Positions 9,395 through 17,607 of a DNA stretch of 17,607 bases are shown one piece after another (within the stretch, counting starts at the first letter, position 1; each line of letters starts with the position of its first letter). Below the pieces are notes generated by a model, which was given only the letters and a program-made list of their open reading frames with translations, did no database searches and was not told the origin of the DNA. The stretch covers positions 1 through 17,607 of the forward strand of contig CAJVPJ010000748.1 in assembly GCA_910592205.1 (NCBI GenBank), written 5' to 3'. The stretch is from Paraglomus occultum (Eukaryota > Glomeromycota > Glomeromycetes > Paraglomerales > Paraglomeraceae). Made by a program: the position numbers and the translations under genes.

Positions 9395-11917
9395 ATGCCA
9401 ACTAATCGCACAATCGACAAACTAATTGAACTTTGTGATAACCATGAAACTGGAGAATGTACAGTAACAGAATTCGAATGGAATGGCTTCACAAACGTGG
9501 AGCCTCTACATGACCATACGGTCTATAGTGCCGTTTACTGCCAAGATAGAACGTTGATATTATTATTGCTGGGAACAGAAAGTGAATGTACACGAGAGTT
9601 TATGCACGACTTTGCTAGAGTGTACTCGCTTCCAACCCACAAATACAAACGTCCATCGCATATCAATCGGTTCAGACGGTATCCGATATGGCTTGAGAAT
9701 CGTAATAGCAAAATTCTCGGCTTTACTCAGCATATAGACACTTATTATTTAGTAGCAAAGCGAGAATTCTACTATTACTATTCGTTATATGGATTCTGTT
9801 TCGCTTGCGGAATTCTTAGATGTAGTCCGGTGTGGTGTATTTGTGGGCATAAAAAATTGTCTAGTAGATGGACGAGCAATAATAAAAGACTTGACGAGTT
9901 GATAAGGAAGTCACAAAGTCAAACAAAGTCTGCGAATGAAGCCTATTTAGAGTGGATTCCGTTTGACATGCTCGAAAATAATAGCTTTTCTCCAACTAGG
10001 TACTCTACGTACGCTCACTCTACGTACTCGCTCGGCATATCAACAGTGTCGTTGGTTGAAGCACCGGATGAAGTGGACGAGGCAGATTATGATAAAGTGA
10101 GTTTTTTTTTTAATTGTAATTGTAATTGACTTTTTGAAATCAATCGTTATTCATCTGTGATATTCAACGTTTTAGCTGCTGACGAATTGGCCCAACATGC
10201 TCAAGACTCATGTTTGGGATACTATCGGGTTTACGCATCGAGGACGAGGATATGCTTTAATCATACCGGAATGTAGAAACAAACTGTGTCTGGCGTGTAC
10301 CGCGTATTTGAATTCGAGCATAACCGCCTTTTGTTCAAAATGCAAGGCGCCAAAACCTCCCGATTGGACTACAGGCAGCAAATCATTGGATTCGTTCATG
10401 ATGGAATCGTGGCGCAACACAAGCGCTAAATGCGACAGCTACCTCAATTGGATAGAGTTTGATCGGTTGAAAAATTTCCGAGAGGTTTCGTCGTTGGATC
10501 ATGGATGTACGCATACGGCTGATTGGATAAACCTACCTTCCTACAAAAACAATTCAAAAAAGGTGGCGCTCAAAAAAGTAACCTACGAGCAGTCATTTAA
10601 CTTTTATCAAGTGAGTGTTATTGGGTATTGCAATCAAACGCTTTACTATTCAATCATACATCATACATTGTAACTGACCTTTTTATTTAATAGCTGATCG
10701 AATTTTACCCAAACATATTGACTCCACAAAACATTTGGATTATCGGATTCACTCAAGAGCCATCGACAGAAGATTACTATTTAGTATTTCACTATGATAT
10801 GCGCTCGGTGTTAGATATTCTTATGCATAGGTATGGGTTGACATACGTGGAATATTCTGATTTGGATGTAATGGAAAAGGTCGGAACCGGTGGTTACGGC
10901 ACAGTGTCTGTTGCCAAATGTGGAAATCGTCAAAGTATGCAAGATTTGGTTGCTCTAAAAATGTTCAAGAATTTCAATCAGATGACGGAATCTTTTATTT
11001 TTGAGGTAATCGCTCTTTTACTTATATATCGTTCAGAGTATAGTAATACATATATTAAATCGGTCGTTTTTGTCAAATAGTTCAGGAACCACGCCATGTG
11101 TTCGAAAGACATTTTTGACCGATTTCTCAAAGTTTATGGCATTTCCCAAATACCAGAAACGAAAGAGTACATGATTGTGATGCAATATGCCAATGGCGGC
11201 GATCTTACCACGTATTTGGAGAATAACATTAACAAACTGACATGGAAAATGAAACTCAAATTCTTAAAGGGCATCGCACACTGCTTGGTAGTCATCCACG
11301 AAGAAGGATTGATCCACTGCGATCTTCATGGCGGCAACATAGTTTTGAGTAGCGACGATCAGGACACTGTATATATTTGCGATCTGGGCTTGTCCAAGTT
11401 GGCAACGATACCCAAGCCGGACCTTTCTATTCAGGGAGTGTTACCTTTTATCGCACCCGAAATCTTTTGGACTCGTGAATACTCTCAAAAGTCTGACGTT
11501 TACGCTTTTGGCATTCTCATGCGTCAAATTGCTTGCGGCGAACCTCCGTTTAGAGATAAAAAATTCGATAGCGGTTTGATATGCGAGATCATTGAGGGCT
11601 TACGACCACCGCTGCCTGAATCAACGCCAGAGTCTTTTAGAGCACTTGCTGAAAAGTGTTGTGATGGCGATCATAATAAGCGTCCGAGCGCGTGGGGACT
11701 TTATCTGCAAATTAATGATCTCTTGTGCGAGATAGAAAGCGACAAGCATGACACAAATGTATGGGACGCAATATATTATCACGAAAATTTGAAACCATTG
11801 TCACGTGCGGAAAAAGAGGGGAGGTATTCTAGTAGTGTAATATCTAATAAATATTACCCGATACTGAATAACCACTGGATTGCTGCATCAGCTGAACGTA
11901 AGAAAATATTGATTTAG
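9395..11917 (+). CDS. TKL-like protein kinase with three preceding N-lobe-like units and two Cys fingers, four exons
   Basis: Exons 9395-10096, 10176-10610, 10694-11005 and 11081-11917 join to 761 residues; all three introns (79, 83, 75 nt) are phase 0. The kinase domain is complete: GTGGYG loop 443-448, β3 K468, catalytic HCDLHGGN 562-569 with D564 and N569, DLG at 584-586 in place of DFG, IAPE 607-610, and KRPS near 683-686. Catalytic residues are present, so activity is expected; HCDLH fits the TKL group. The N-terminal 440 residues hold repeated pieces: finger 1 (C135, C138, C143, C148, C150), finger 2 (C272, C275, C287, C290), each followed by 'WT-x-x-x-K-x-LD' and 'EWIPF' or 'NWIEF', plus N-lobe-like stretches ending in 'GFT'. 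The third keeps a VALK lysine (K367). Substrate is unknown; a soluble signalling kinase is likely. Related pieces lie at 531-1 and 12680. Confidence 0.88.
10097..10175 (+). other. Intron 1 of the N-lobe kinase gene
   Basis: Donor GTGAGT, acceptor TTTTAG, 79 nt, phase 0. It joins '...ADYDK' to 'LLTNWPNML' and lies at the αC position of the second N-lobe-like unit. Confidence 0.85.
10611..10693 (+). other. Intron 2 of the N-lobe kinase gene
   Basis: Donor GTGAGT, acceptor TTTAATAG, 83 nt, phase 0. It joins '...NFYQ' to 'LIEFYPNIL', the same place in the third unit as intron 1 in the second. Confidence 0.85.
11006..11080 (+). other. Intron 3 of the N-lobe kinase gene
   Basis: Donor GTAATC, acceptor CAAATAG, 75 nt, phase 0. 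It joins '...FIFE' to 'FRNHAMCSK' in the αC helix of the catalytic domain. The next AG (11084-11085) would break the frame. Confidence 0.8.
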
Positions 11918-12679
11918 TATATTAATTAACTGTTTAAAGAAAAGTATTTACCAACTGATATTTTTTCTATCTAGAAACTCAAAATATTATTTAAATTTAC
12001 AACGCTTATCCCACTGAGCACAAACGCATTGTATGATAACAAACAATATTATATTCTATCAAAAAAAAAATAACGCGACGGCCTGCATTGCATGGTATGT
12101 ACAAACATAAGTTTCGAATTTTATCTGTCGACTATGTGTTTAAGAAATTTTTGTTTTTAACTTTTAGATTCGATTAGATTGTATATATGGTGTTCCAAAT
12201 TTGCAACAAAATATATGTATAGTTTAATTATCACTATTAACAAATGAGTAAAAATTATGTAAATTATACTAATTATGTAAAATATGTCATTATGAAAGCT
12301 CATTCAATTCTAGTAAGGAGTGAACAGTTTGTAAAAATATTGAATGCCTGTCAATGGCTTGATAGCGCTTAACTTACAATAGACAAATTCTTATACAACG
12401 ATAAAGGTTATATAGACAATTTTCATATATCAAATAACCAACATTTACTTTTCGAACAATAAACGTATGTAGTAATTTGATTAAACTTATATTTGGATAG
12501 ACATTCGCTGCGCTAGTATTGAACAAACTTGTCTGATACCCCACAACTAACTCTGTAATTGTTTCGCGCCCCACATTTATTTCACGGACAATGCATTTTG
12601 CTGATAATCGTAAACTACGACTATTACGTAAAATTAATGGCGTAAGTTAGTAATAGTAAAGAAATTTTTACTCAAAACT
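11918..12679. other. Intergenic stretch between the N-lobe kinase gene and its broken paralogue
   Basis: Very AT-rich, with a run of ten A near 12061 and AATTATGTAAA twice near 12252 and 12269. No canonical poly(A) hexamer close to the stop and no gene that I can support. Confidence 0.5.
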
Positions 12680-13350
12680 ATGTCGTTAGTTCCAGAAATT
12701 AAGGATATGCATAATCCAGCAATTGACAACTCCTTGAAAGTTATGGACTTGTATGGATTCATTCCTTGAACGTCTAGTTGCCGAAATAAAGCCAGCTCAA
12801 ATTAACAGCAACGTTTATTACGCTACTTACGGTAATACTTATAAGAAAATACTTGGAAGTAGCAAAGAATGTACACCAACATTAGCGAGCGGTTTGCTAA
12901 TATACTCAACTCACTACCAACACATAAAATGTCAGTCAATACAGACGATATTCTACCTGGCTTACTGATCGCAACAAACTAATAAAGGGGGTCTACCAAG
13001 TACGGACTATTACATAGTTGCTAAGAGACGCTTTTATCACTGTTATTCTCGATACCGCACCATCGCAAACTTTTGTTGTTCGTTCCGGACTAGATTCTAC
13101 GCTGGCATGTGGACTTCTCCGATGTAGTCCCGTGTGATGGATGGACAAGTGGCCATATGCAACTCAATTACAAACTCACTAAATCATGCTATTCGGAATG
13201 GATTTTATTTCTGGAGATGTAACATATGGTTGCATGGTCTATGTCCCACTTGAGATAACAGAAGATTTATATTATGCCGAGGTAAACTATTTACTTATGT
13301 GTCATTTTCCACTAGTGTGTGATAAGCATCCAGATATTTTAACCGCAGAT
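12680..13350 (+). pseudogene. Broken paralogue of the N-lobe/finger kinase genes
   Basis: The start at 12680 (MSLVPE, then NPAIDN) matches the start of the left-edge gene (MSLASE, NPAIDN). The frame then stops at TGA. Further pieces appear in shifted frames: 'KPAQINSNVYYA' and 'SSKECTPTLAS' (12792-12891), 'RNKLIKG' (about 12970-12990), 'YIVAKRRFYHCYSRY' (about 13013-13057), a scrambled finger region, 'WTSG' (about 13145) and 'EWI' (about 13187). A donor-like GT at 13282 sits where intron 1 of the intact gene begins. 'HPDILT' (13327-13344) after it matches 'YPNILT' of exon 3 of the intact gene. The finger region holds an insertion of about 37 nt compared with the left-edge gene. No kinase domain follows. 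At least four breaks make it a clear pseudogene; a noncoding transcript cannot be excluded. Confidence 0.75.
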
Positions 13351-14292
13351 GCATTACTATTACTATTACCTTATTTTAGTATAAGTACATTGCCATTTAT
13401 CATAACAATAAGTGTTTTTTTTGGGAGGTGAACTCTATATCTACTTAACTGTACCCTCCAACACCAAAACTTTAAGAAGTGCGTGTTATTACATTTTCCC
13501 CCGTAATTATTTTTTTACTCCGTCATTTTATTTAGCCATGACTATATCATAACTTATAAAATTAAATTGCTAAATTTGTTATGTAGCATTGACAGGAAGC
13601 GGCGTTTGTAGCAACTAACGTCATGCACCTCGCAAGTAACCACAAGTAATCGCAAGTAATCAGAAATCTTTATTCTACAAGTTAACACTAAACCGAATGT
13701 ACCTAGTGCTAGCAAAGAAGTGGTCAGAATTAATTCCTGAAAAATATAACGAACCGAGTATAAGTAAATAATCGCAACAACTATAGACTATTTGTTCAGT
13801 TTCGCACTATCAGGAGACTTGTCATAAACGTGTGAAATGAAAAAATGACGCGCATGATAAAACCATGCATGTAGACAGTAGATATAGACGGTCTCATTTT
13901 GTATTATTATATATCAATATTAATATAAAAGCACATCGATCTAATTCATTGTTTTATTCTCTTGATAGCAACAACCAATAATCAATTTATCAACTTAAAA
14001 AATTCGATAAACTAACGTCTCAAGTTTTAGAATTATTTACCGTTGACTCTTTTCGAATGCTTTCCATAACAACAATATTAAATATCACCAATTTGCGGTC
14101 CATTATGGTCATCGTTTTCTGCCTGCTATGCAAAACTTATTCTTATGTTCTATCATGTACAAAGTAAATTTGATAAACTTACGGAGATCAAATCTGGCGA
14201 TCATAAAAATGATATTGTTAAATATTAAAGGTAGAAATAATTTTAAAACGCATGAACATGTTCCCAAACATTTGATAACTCCAACCAGAAAA
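13351..14292. other. Intergenic stretch downstream of the pseudogene and of the Sel1 kinase gene
   Basis: The rest of the pseudogene's second unit is not recognisable here. The only ordered element is the 10-bp tandem repeat at 13631-13660. It should contain the 3' end of the minus-strand Sel1 kinase transcript; an AATAAA overlaps that gene's stop codon on the minus strand. Confidence 0.45.
13631..13660 (+). repeat. Three tandem copies of a 10-bp unit
   Basis: CGCAAGTAAC, CACAAGTAAT and CGCAAGTAAT follow each other without spacing. A small minisatellite in non-coding DNA; no coding frame or promoter is tied to it. Confidence 0.7.
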
Positions 14293-16302
14293 TTATTTAT
14301 TTTTGAGTAAATTAAGACGATTTTGTGCATACACATTTCCTTGGTCAGCTGCTTTCTGGTACAGCTCAACTGCCTTTTGATTATTCTTTTCCACTCCACA
14401 TTTCCCATATTCATAACAAAAACCAAGAGAACATTGTGCAATGGCAAGTCCTTGTTCAGCTGCTTTTTGATACAGCTCAATTGCTTTTTGAATATTCTTT
14501 TCAACTCCTTTCCCATGCTCATAGCAATGACCAAGATTAAATTGTGCATTGGCATATCCTTGTTCAGCTGCTTTCTGATACAGCTCAACTGCTTTTTGAA
14601 TATTCTTTTTAACTCCTGTCCTCCCATAATAGCAGTTGCCAAGATTATTCTGTGCAATGGCATGTCCTTGTTCAGCTGCTTTCTGATACAACTCAACTGC
14701 TTTTTGAATATTCTTTTCAACTCCTCTCCCATACTCATAGCAAACGCCAAGATTAACTTGTGCATAAGCATATCCTTGTTCAGCTGCTTTCTGATACAGC
14801 TCAACTGCTTTTTGAATATTCTTTTCCACTCCAGTCCCATTCTCATAGCAAACACCAAGCCTATGTTGTGCTACAGCATTACCTGTCTTTACTGATAGTT
14901 GATACCATTGAACAGCTTGTCTATGTCCAAGATCTGTTTCTGTTTCTATTCCATGTGCATGAAAGAATCCAATCAGCCAAAAGCACTGTCCACAATTGGT
15001 ATGAGCCTTTAATTTGGCCAATAAACTTCCTTGTTTATCATGATTCTGTGTCAGCCAATTTTTGAAATAATCAGCTATTTGTTCTGCAGATTTCCCTTCA
15101 AGTATTAACTTTTTATATAATATTGACAGCTCATTAGAAAGAGTATGATCTTCAATCTTGGAATTTTGGCTAGAATCATGTGTTGGTGATTCATTCAGTC
15201 CTGTCATTATATTTTTTAATCTCTGATAACATTCTTCACTGCTTGGCCGTTTTGTAGACTCGTCATCCCAGCATTCAATATACAAGTTTTTATACTTCTC
15301 TGGTGTGCCTGGAACCACTTCATGGCGACCACCACTCAGTCTATAAAGCTGAATGTCGGATAAACTGTCCAATTCACTGCATGGGTATTTTCTGCTGGAT
15401 ATTTCCCATAGGATAATCCCAAAACTAAACATATCGGATTTTTCATCTCGTTTACTATCATTGCCATTAAAGCACTTGGGGTCAAGGTATGCTTTAGCTC
15501 CTAGGTGATTCGAGCCGCCGGTCTTTTGTAGTAATACTTTTTCAGATATCCCAAAATCAGTGATCTTAGCCGTTTTCCCATGAATTAATACATTGTTCGA
15601 AGACTAATGGAATGATATAAGAAAACAATACATCCACTTGCATCTAGCGTAAATAAGACGAAATCGTATGAATGAATAATGCTCTTACCAAATCTTTATG
15701 TAAAATTCCAGCTTTGTGAATATATCTTAATCCGTTAACGATGTCCAAACCCAGTTGACAGTTGGCAGGCCAATCTAGCTTGATAGTTGGTATCGATAAG
15801 TATTTCCGCAATGAACCATTGTCGGCATAATTAAAGACCATCAAGTATCTTCCCTCGATATCTATTAAAGGTCGAAAAGGTGTTATATTCATGCCTATTT
15901 CACAATACATCAAATCTTTTCACCGTTACCTTTGCTAATGCCAAGGAATCGAACGATGTTGGGATGGTCATGTACCCTACGATGAATCTTGAGCTAAAAT
16001 ATTGCCGTCACGAAGCAACAACAGATAAGAACTAGAGTTCCATAGACCTAACAACAGTTCCATCATCCATCATTACAAACCTCGTTTACAAAACTTTTGA
16101 AGAACTCGTCTCCGTCCGAATGTATGATCAACTTGTAAGCAACAGTGATGTCCGATGTTGCTATTTTTGCTTTGAAAACTACGCCAAATGCACCATGGCC
16201 TATGCAGCGGTTATCGATTAAATCATCATAAGGATAGAAGCGAATGTATTCGTTTTCAAGACTCTTTTCTAACCATTCCTTGTAAGAGGCAATTGATGTC
16301 AT
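14293..16302 (-). CDS. TKL-like protein kinase with C-terminal Sel1 repeats, four exons
   Basis: Exons 16302-16081, 15993-15930, 15861-15689 and 15603-14293 join in frame to 589 residues. Introns are 87, 68 and 85 nt (phases 0, 1, 0). Kinase motifs: GHGAFG 35-40, β3 K57 (AYKL), αC E74, catalytic HKDLSSNN 150-157 with D152 and N157, DFG 169-171, 'AYLDPKCF' in place of APE, 'KSDMFSFGIILWE', and KRPS 271-274. All catalytic residues are present; the usual His after HRDL is Ser. After a linker with 'NWLTQNHDKQ', residues 357-589 hold six Sel1-type helical repeats. Five are nearly identical, with a 36-residue period and the core 'KNIQKAVELYQKAAEQG'. Sel1 repeats are protein-contact scaffolds, so the tail may choose partners or substrates. 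The pairing of kinase and Sel1 domains is common in glomeromycete genomes. Nothing shows membrane attachment. Confidence 0.92.
14335..14877 (-). repeat. Five tandem 108-bp units coding Sel1 repeats
   Basis: The units are 36, 36, 36, 36 and 37 codons; the last has an extra Cys codon. They differ mainly at the variable helix positions (QVN, QNN, QFN, QCS). High DNA similarity points to recent duplication or gene conversion, and copy number may vary between strains. Confidence 0.9.
15604..15688 (-). other. Intron 3 of the Sel1 kinase gene
   Basis: Donor GTAAGA, acceptor CCATTAG, 85 nt, phase 0. It splits the catalytic loop between HKDL and SSNN. An earlier AG (CGCTAG) would not restore the motif. 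Confidence 0.8.
15862..15929 (-). other. Intron 2 of the Sel1 kinase gene
   Basis: Donor GTAACG, acceptor TTAATAG, 68 nt, phase 1. Splicing gives 'FLGISKDIEGRYLMVF', a normal β4-β5 region; read through, the frame meets a TGA. Confidence 0.8.
15994..16080 (-). other. Intron 1 of the Sel1 kinase gene
   Basis: Donor GTTTGT, acceptor TATTTTAG, 87 nt, phase 0. It joins 'FVNE' to 'LKIHRRVHDHPN' in the αC helix, the same place as intron 3 of the 9395-11917 kinase. Confidence 0.8.
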
Positions 16303-16421
16303 CGTTGCTATTGTCGTTGACTTGAAGTTCAGGTTATCTAGTACTAAAGGTGATATTGACTGTCACAACGCAGCACATGCACGCAAACCAATCAGTGACC
16401 GTGTAACAACATTATGAACTA

Positions 16422-16590
16422 CAGTGAACCCTCCATATATGCACCCTCCATATATGCACACCCTCCATACATGCACGCCATGGCTTATTCCCGAGCTCGG
16501 GAATTAGGGAATTGATGCACACCCTCCATATTCTACATTGCACGATTTTTTTCGTTTCCCACTATATGAATTTCACCCTCTCTATATGCA
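16422..16590 (+). mobile_element. Left end of a Tigger/pogo-type DNA transposon (element 1)
   Basis: CAGTGAACC follows a TA at 16420-16421, as expected for pogo/Tigger insertions, which duplicate TA. A 15-bp iteron (CCCTCCATATATGCA) is at 16429, 16444 and 16461, with diverged copies at 16522 and 16576. A perfect 18-bp palindrome lies between the third and fourth. Iterons are probable transposase binding sites. No matching right end is seen in the window. The end lies only 120 bp upstream of the Sel1 kinase ATG. Confidence 0.6.
16487..16504. repeat. Perfect 18-bp palindrome with core CCCGAGCTCGGG
   Basis: The 18 bases are self-complementary and sit inside the iteron array of element 1. The GC-rich core could form a cruciform or bind a dimer. 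Element 2 has only an imperfect GTTCCGGTCC at the equivalent spot (17443-17452). Confidence 0.6.
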
Positions 16591-16997
16591 CGCCCGTGAC
16601 TTTCATGTGATTTGCACAACAAACCATGTTACATCGTGGTTTGAAATGGTCAAAGTTATGGCGATCTGTCTATACAAAGACAACGCACAGAATGTGTTAC
16701 ATATAAATATTTGCGTTGTTACCTCCGACAATGAAAATTGAATCATAATCATGACACAAACGTTATCCGTCCTTCATCTTTATGTATGGTATGAAATTGT
16801 CTGATAGAGAAATAGAAATGTCTTTGTTACTAGTAAATAAAGAGTTGCCTTTGTCAATGATAATATAAATATTTAAAATTAACTGAATCGTTATTGACTT
16901 GTAATAGTGTCATGGTTTGTCGATATCAATGGAAATTTTACGACTTTGTTTAAGTCATTGTTAATATTAATAAAAATTATCGTATTAACTTTGTTAA
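16591..16997. other. Non-coding interior between transposon end and transposase tail
   Basis: AT-rich, no transposase catalytic region. It carries copy 1 of a direct repeat (16881-16913) whose second copy is at 16996-17030. If element 1 and the tail at 16998 are one element, this is the scar of a deletion that removed the DNA-binding and catalytic parts. Confidence 0.4.
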
Positions 16998-17030
16998 CTG
17001 AATTCTTTATTGATTCGTAATATCAGCATT
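16881..17030 (+). repeat. Diverged direct repeat, about 33 bp, copies 115 bp apart
   Basis: Both copies (16881-16913 and 16996-17030) begin AACTGAAT and share TTATTGA and GTAATA at the same spacing. The second copy overlaps the beginning of the transposase tail frame, so the repeat may mark a rearrangement point. Confidence 0.4.
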
Positions 17031-17382
17031 GAGTTAAGTGAGCGTCGTTCACCAACTACAACAGTCAGTGAGCTCACACAACTGATTACAGATCTTAACT
17101 TAACTGATAGTATGAGTCTTGATGAGTTTTTGAATAATCCAGAGGAAGAAACAGTTTACGAAGTGCCTGACAGTGACAAATTTATTGAAAGCCTTATTGA
17201 AATATACAGAAAACCTTCAGATATGCACATTGTTGATGATAATGAAGTTGATGATAGTGTTGAATTGCCGATTGTAAGTTGCAGCAATGCCGCAAGCAGT
17301 TTAGAGGTTATTCGTTCTTTTCTGCAACAGCAAGAAGATTCTAAGGAATTATTCAAACATATTAATGTACTAGATCGTTATA
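16998..17382 (+). pseudogene. C-terminal tail of a Tigger/pogo-family transposase (truncated both ends)
   Basis: The frame opens after TAA at 16995-16997, with no ATG until well inside, so this is not a complete gene. It reads an acidic tail, 'LTDSMSLDEFLNNPEEE', 'TVYEVPDSDKFIESLIEIY', then 'ASSLEVIRSFLQQQEDSK'. I recognise this as the tail that follows the DDE domain in Tigger/jerky/CENP-B-like transposases of glomeromycetes (family memory, no search). No helix-turn-helix or DDE motif is present. The frame is cut at 17382 by the CAGT end of element 2; the open frame beyond that point is transposon terminal sequence, not protein. Confidence 0.6.
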
Positions 17383-17607
17383 CAGTCAACCTCCCCTACA
17401 GTCACCTCCTATATAGTCACACCTCCTATACAGTCACAGGCTGTTCCGGTCCCAGTCATTTTCATAGTGATTTACCTCCTTTACAGTCACAATCATATTA
17501 TAGTCACAGTCACCCGATTTTGAATCCCCATTACTATTGCACAATATGAAAAATTCCCCCTTTGTAGTCACCAAATACTTGTGTTACATTCAAGACCAGT
17601 AACGTCT
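17383..17607 (+). mobile_element. Left end of a second Tigger/pogo-type transposon, nested in the transposase tail (element 2)
   Basis: CAGTCAACC follows a TA at 17381-17382. 15-bp iterons (CCTCCTATACAGTCA type) are at 17390, 17405, 17422, 17475 and 17556. Distances from the end to the first three iterons are 7, 22 and 39 bp, exactly as in element 1, although the iteron sequence differs at about 6 of 15 positions. The element continues past the right edge. Confidence 0.6.

Noticed and set aside
14109-14858. 249-codon minus-strand frame rich in 'KRIFKKQLSCIRKQLNKDM'
   Set aside because: It is the off-frame reading of the Sel1 repeats; its periodicity comes from the 108-bp DNA repeat and the Sel1 frame has clear domain motifs.
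14323-14895. 190-codon plus-strand frame with repeated 'LFSCFLIQLNCFLNILF'
   Set aside because: Antisense of the Sel1 array. The apparent membrane-like repeats are an artefact of the same repeat.
16538-16741. 67-codon plus-strand frame
   Set aside because: It starts inside the iteron array of element 1 and shows no family motif.
17383-17549. Open frame continuing from the transposase tail with repeated 'YSH' and 'SHS' peptides
   Set aside because: These peptides are translations of the TACAGTCAC iterons of element 2, beyond the inserted CAGT end.

Overview
The window reads as nuclear DNA of a filamentous fungus, most likely an arbuscular mycorrhizal fungus (Glomeromycotina, Rhizophagus or Diversispora type). 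The signs are AT-rich DNA, short GT-AG introns of 68-107 nt, sparse genes in long non-coding stretches, TKL-like kinases with a Cys-finger plus 'EWIPF' linker, a kinase with Sel1 repeats, and debris of Tigger/pogo DNA transposons. Placement rests on family recognition, not on a search.

Layout. Positions 531-1 (minus) hold the start of a kinase-associated gene that runs off the left edge. Positions 1869-760 (minus) hold a decayed coding region with OB-fold-like strand patterns. Positions 1870-6300 are mostly non-coding, with one kelch-like remnant, diverged direct repeats, hairpins and palindromes. Positions 6592-8258 (plus) are a three-exon GATA transcription factor with two zinc fingers. Positions 9395-11917 (plus) are a four-exon, 761-residue kinase. 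In front of its complete C-terminal kinase domain it carries three kinase N-lobe-like units and two Cys fingers. Positions 12680-13350 are a broken paralogue of that gene and of the left-edge gene. Positions 16302-14293 (minus) are a four-exon, 589-residue kinase with C-terminal Sel1 repeats. From 16422 to the right edge lie two Tigger/pogo-type left ends with the same iteron layout. The second is inserted at a TA into the tail of a transposase reading frame.

How the genes may work together. Two intact kinases and two further relatives of the N-lobe/finger family point to a locally expanded signalling cluster. The Sel1 tail of the minus-strand kinase suggests a scaffold for protein contacts. 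The GATA factor lies between cluster members, but nothing in the sequence ties it to them. The most unusual item is the serial N-lobe/finger architecture of the 9395-11917 gene. Its three introns are all phase 0 and fall at the equivalent place in three successive units, which supports growth by tandem duplication.
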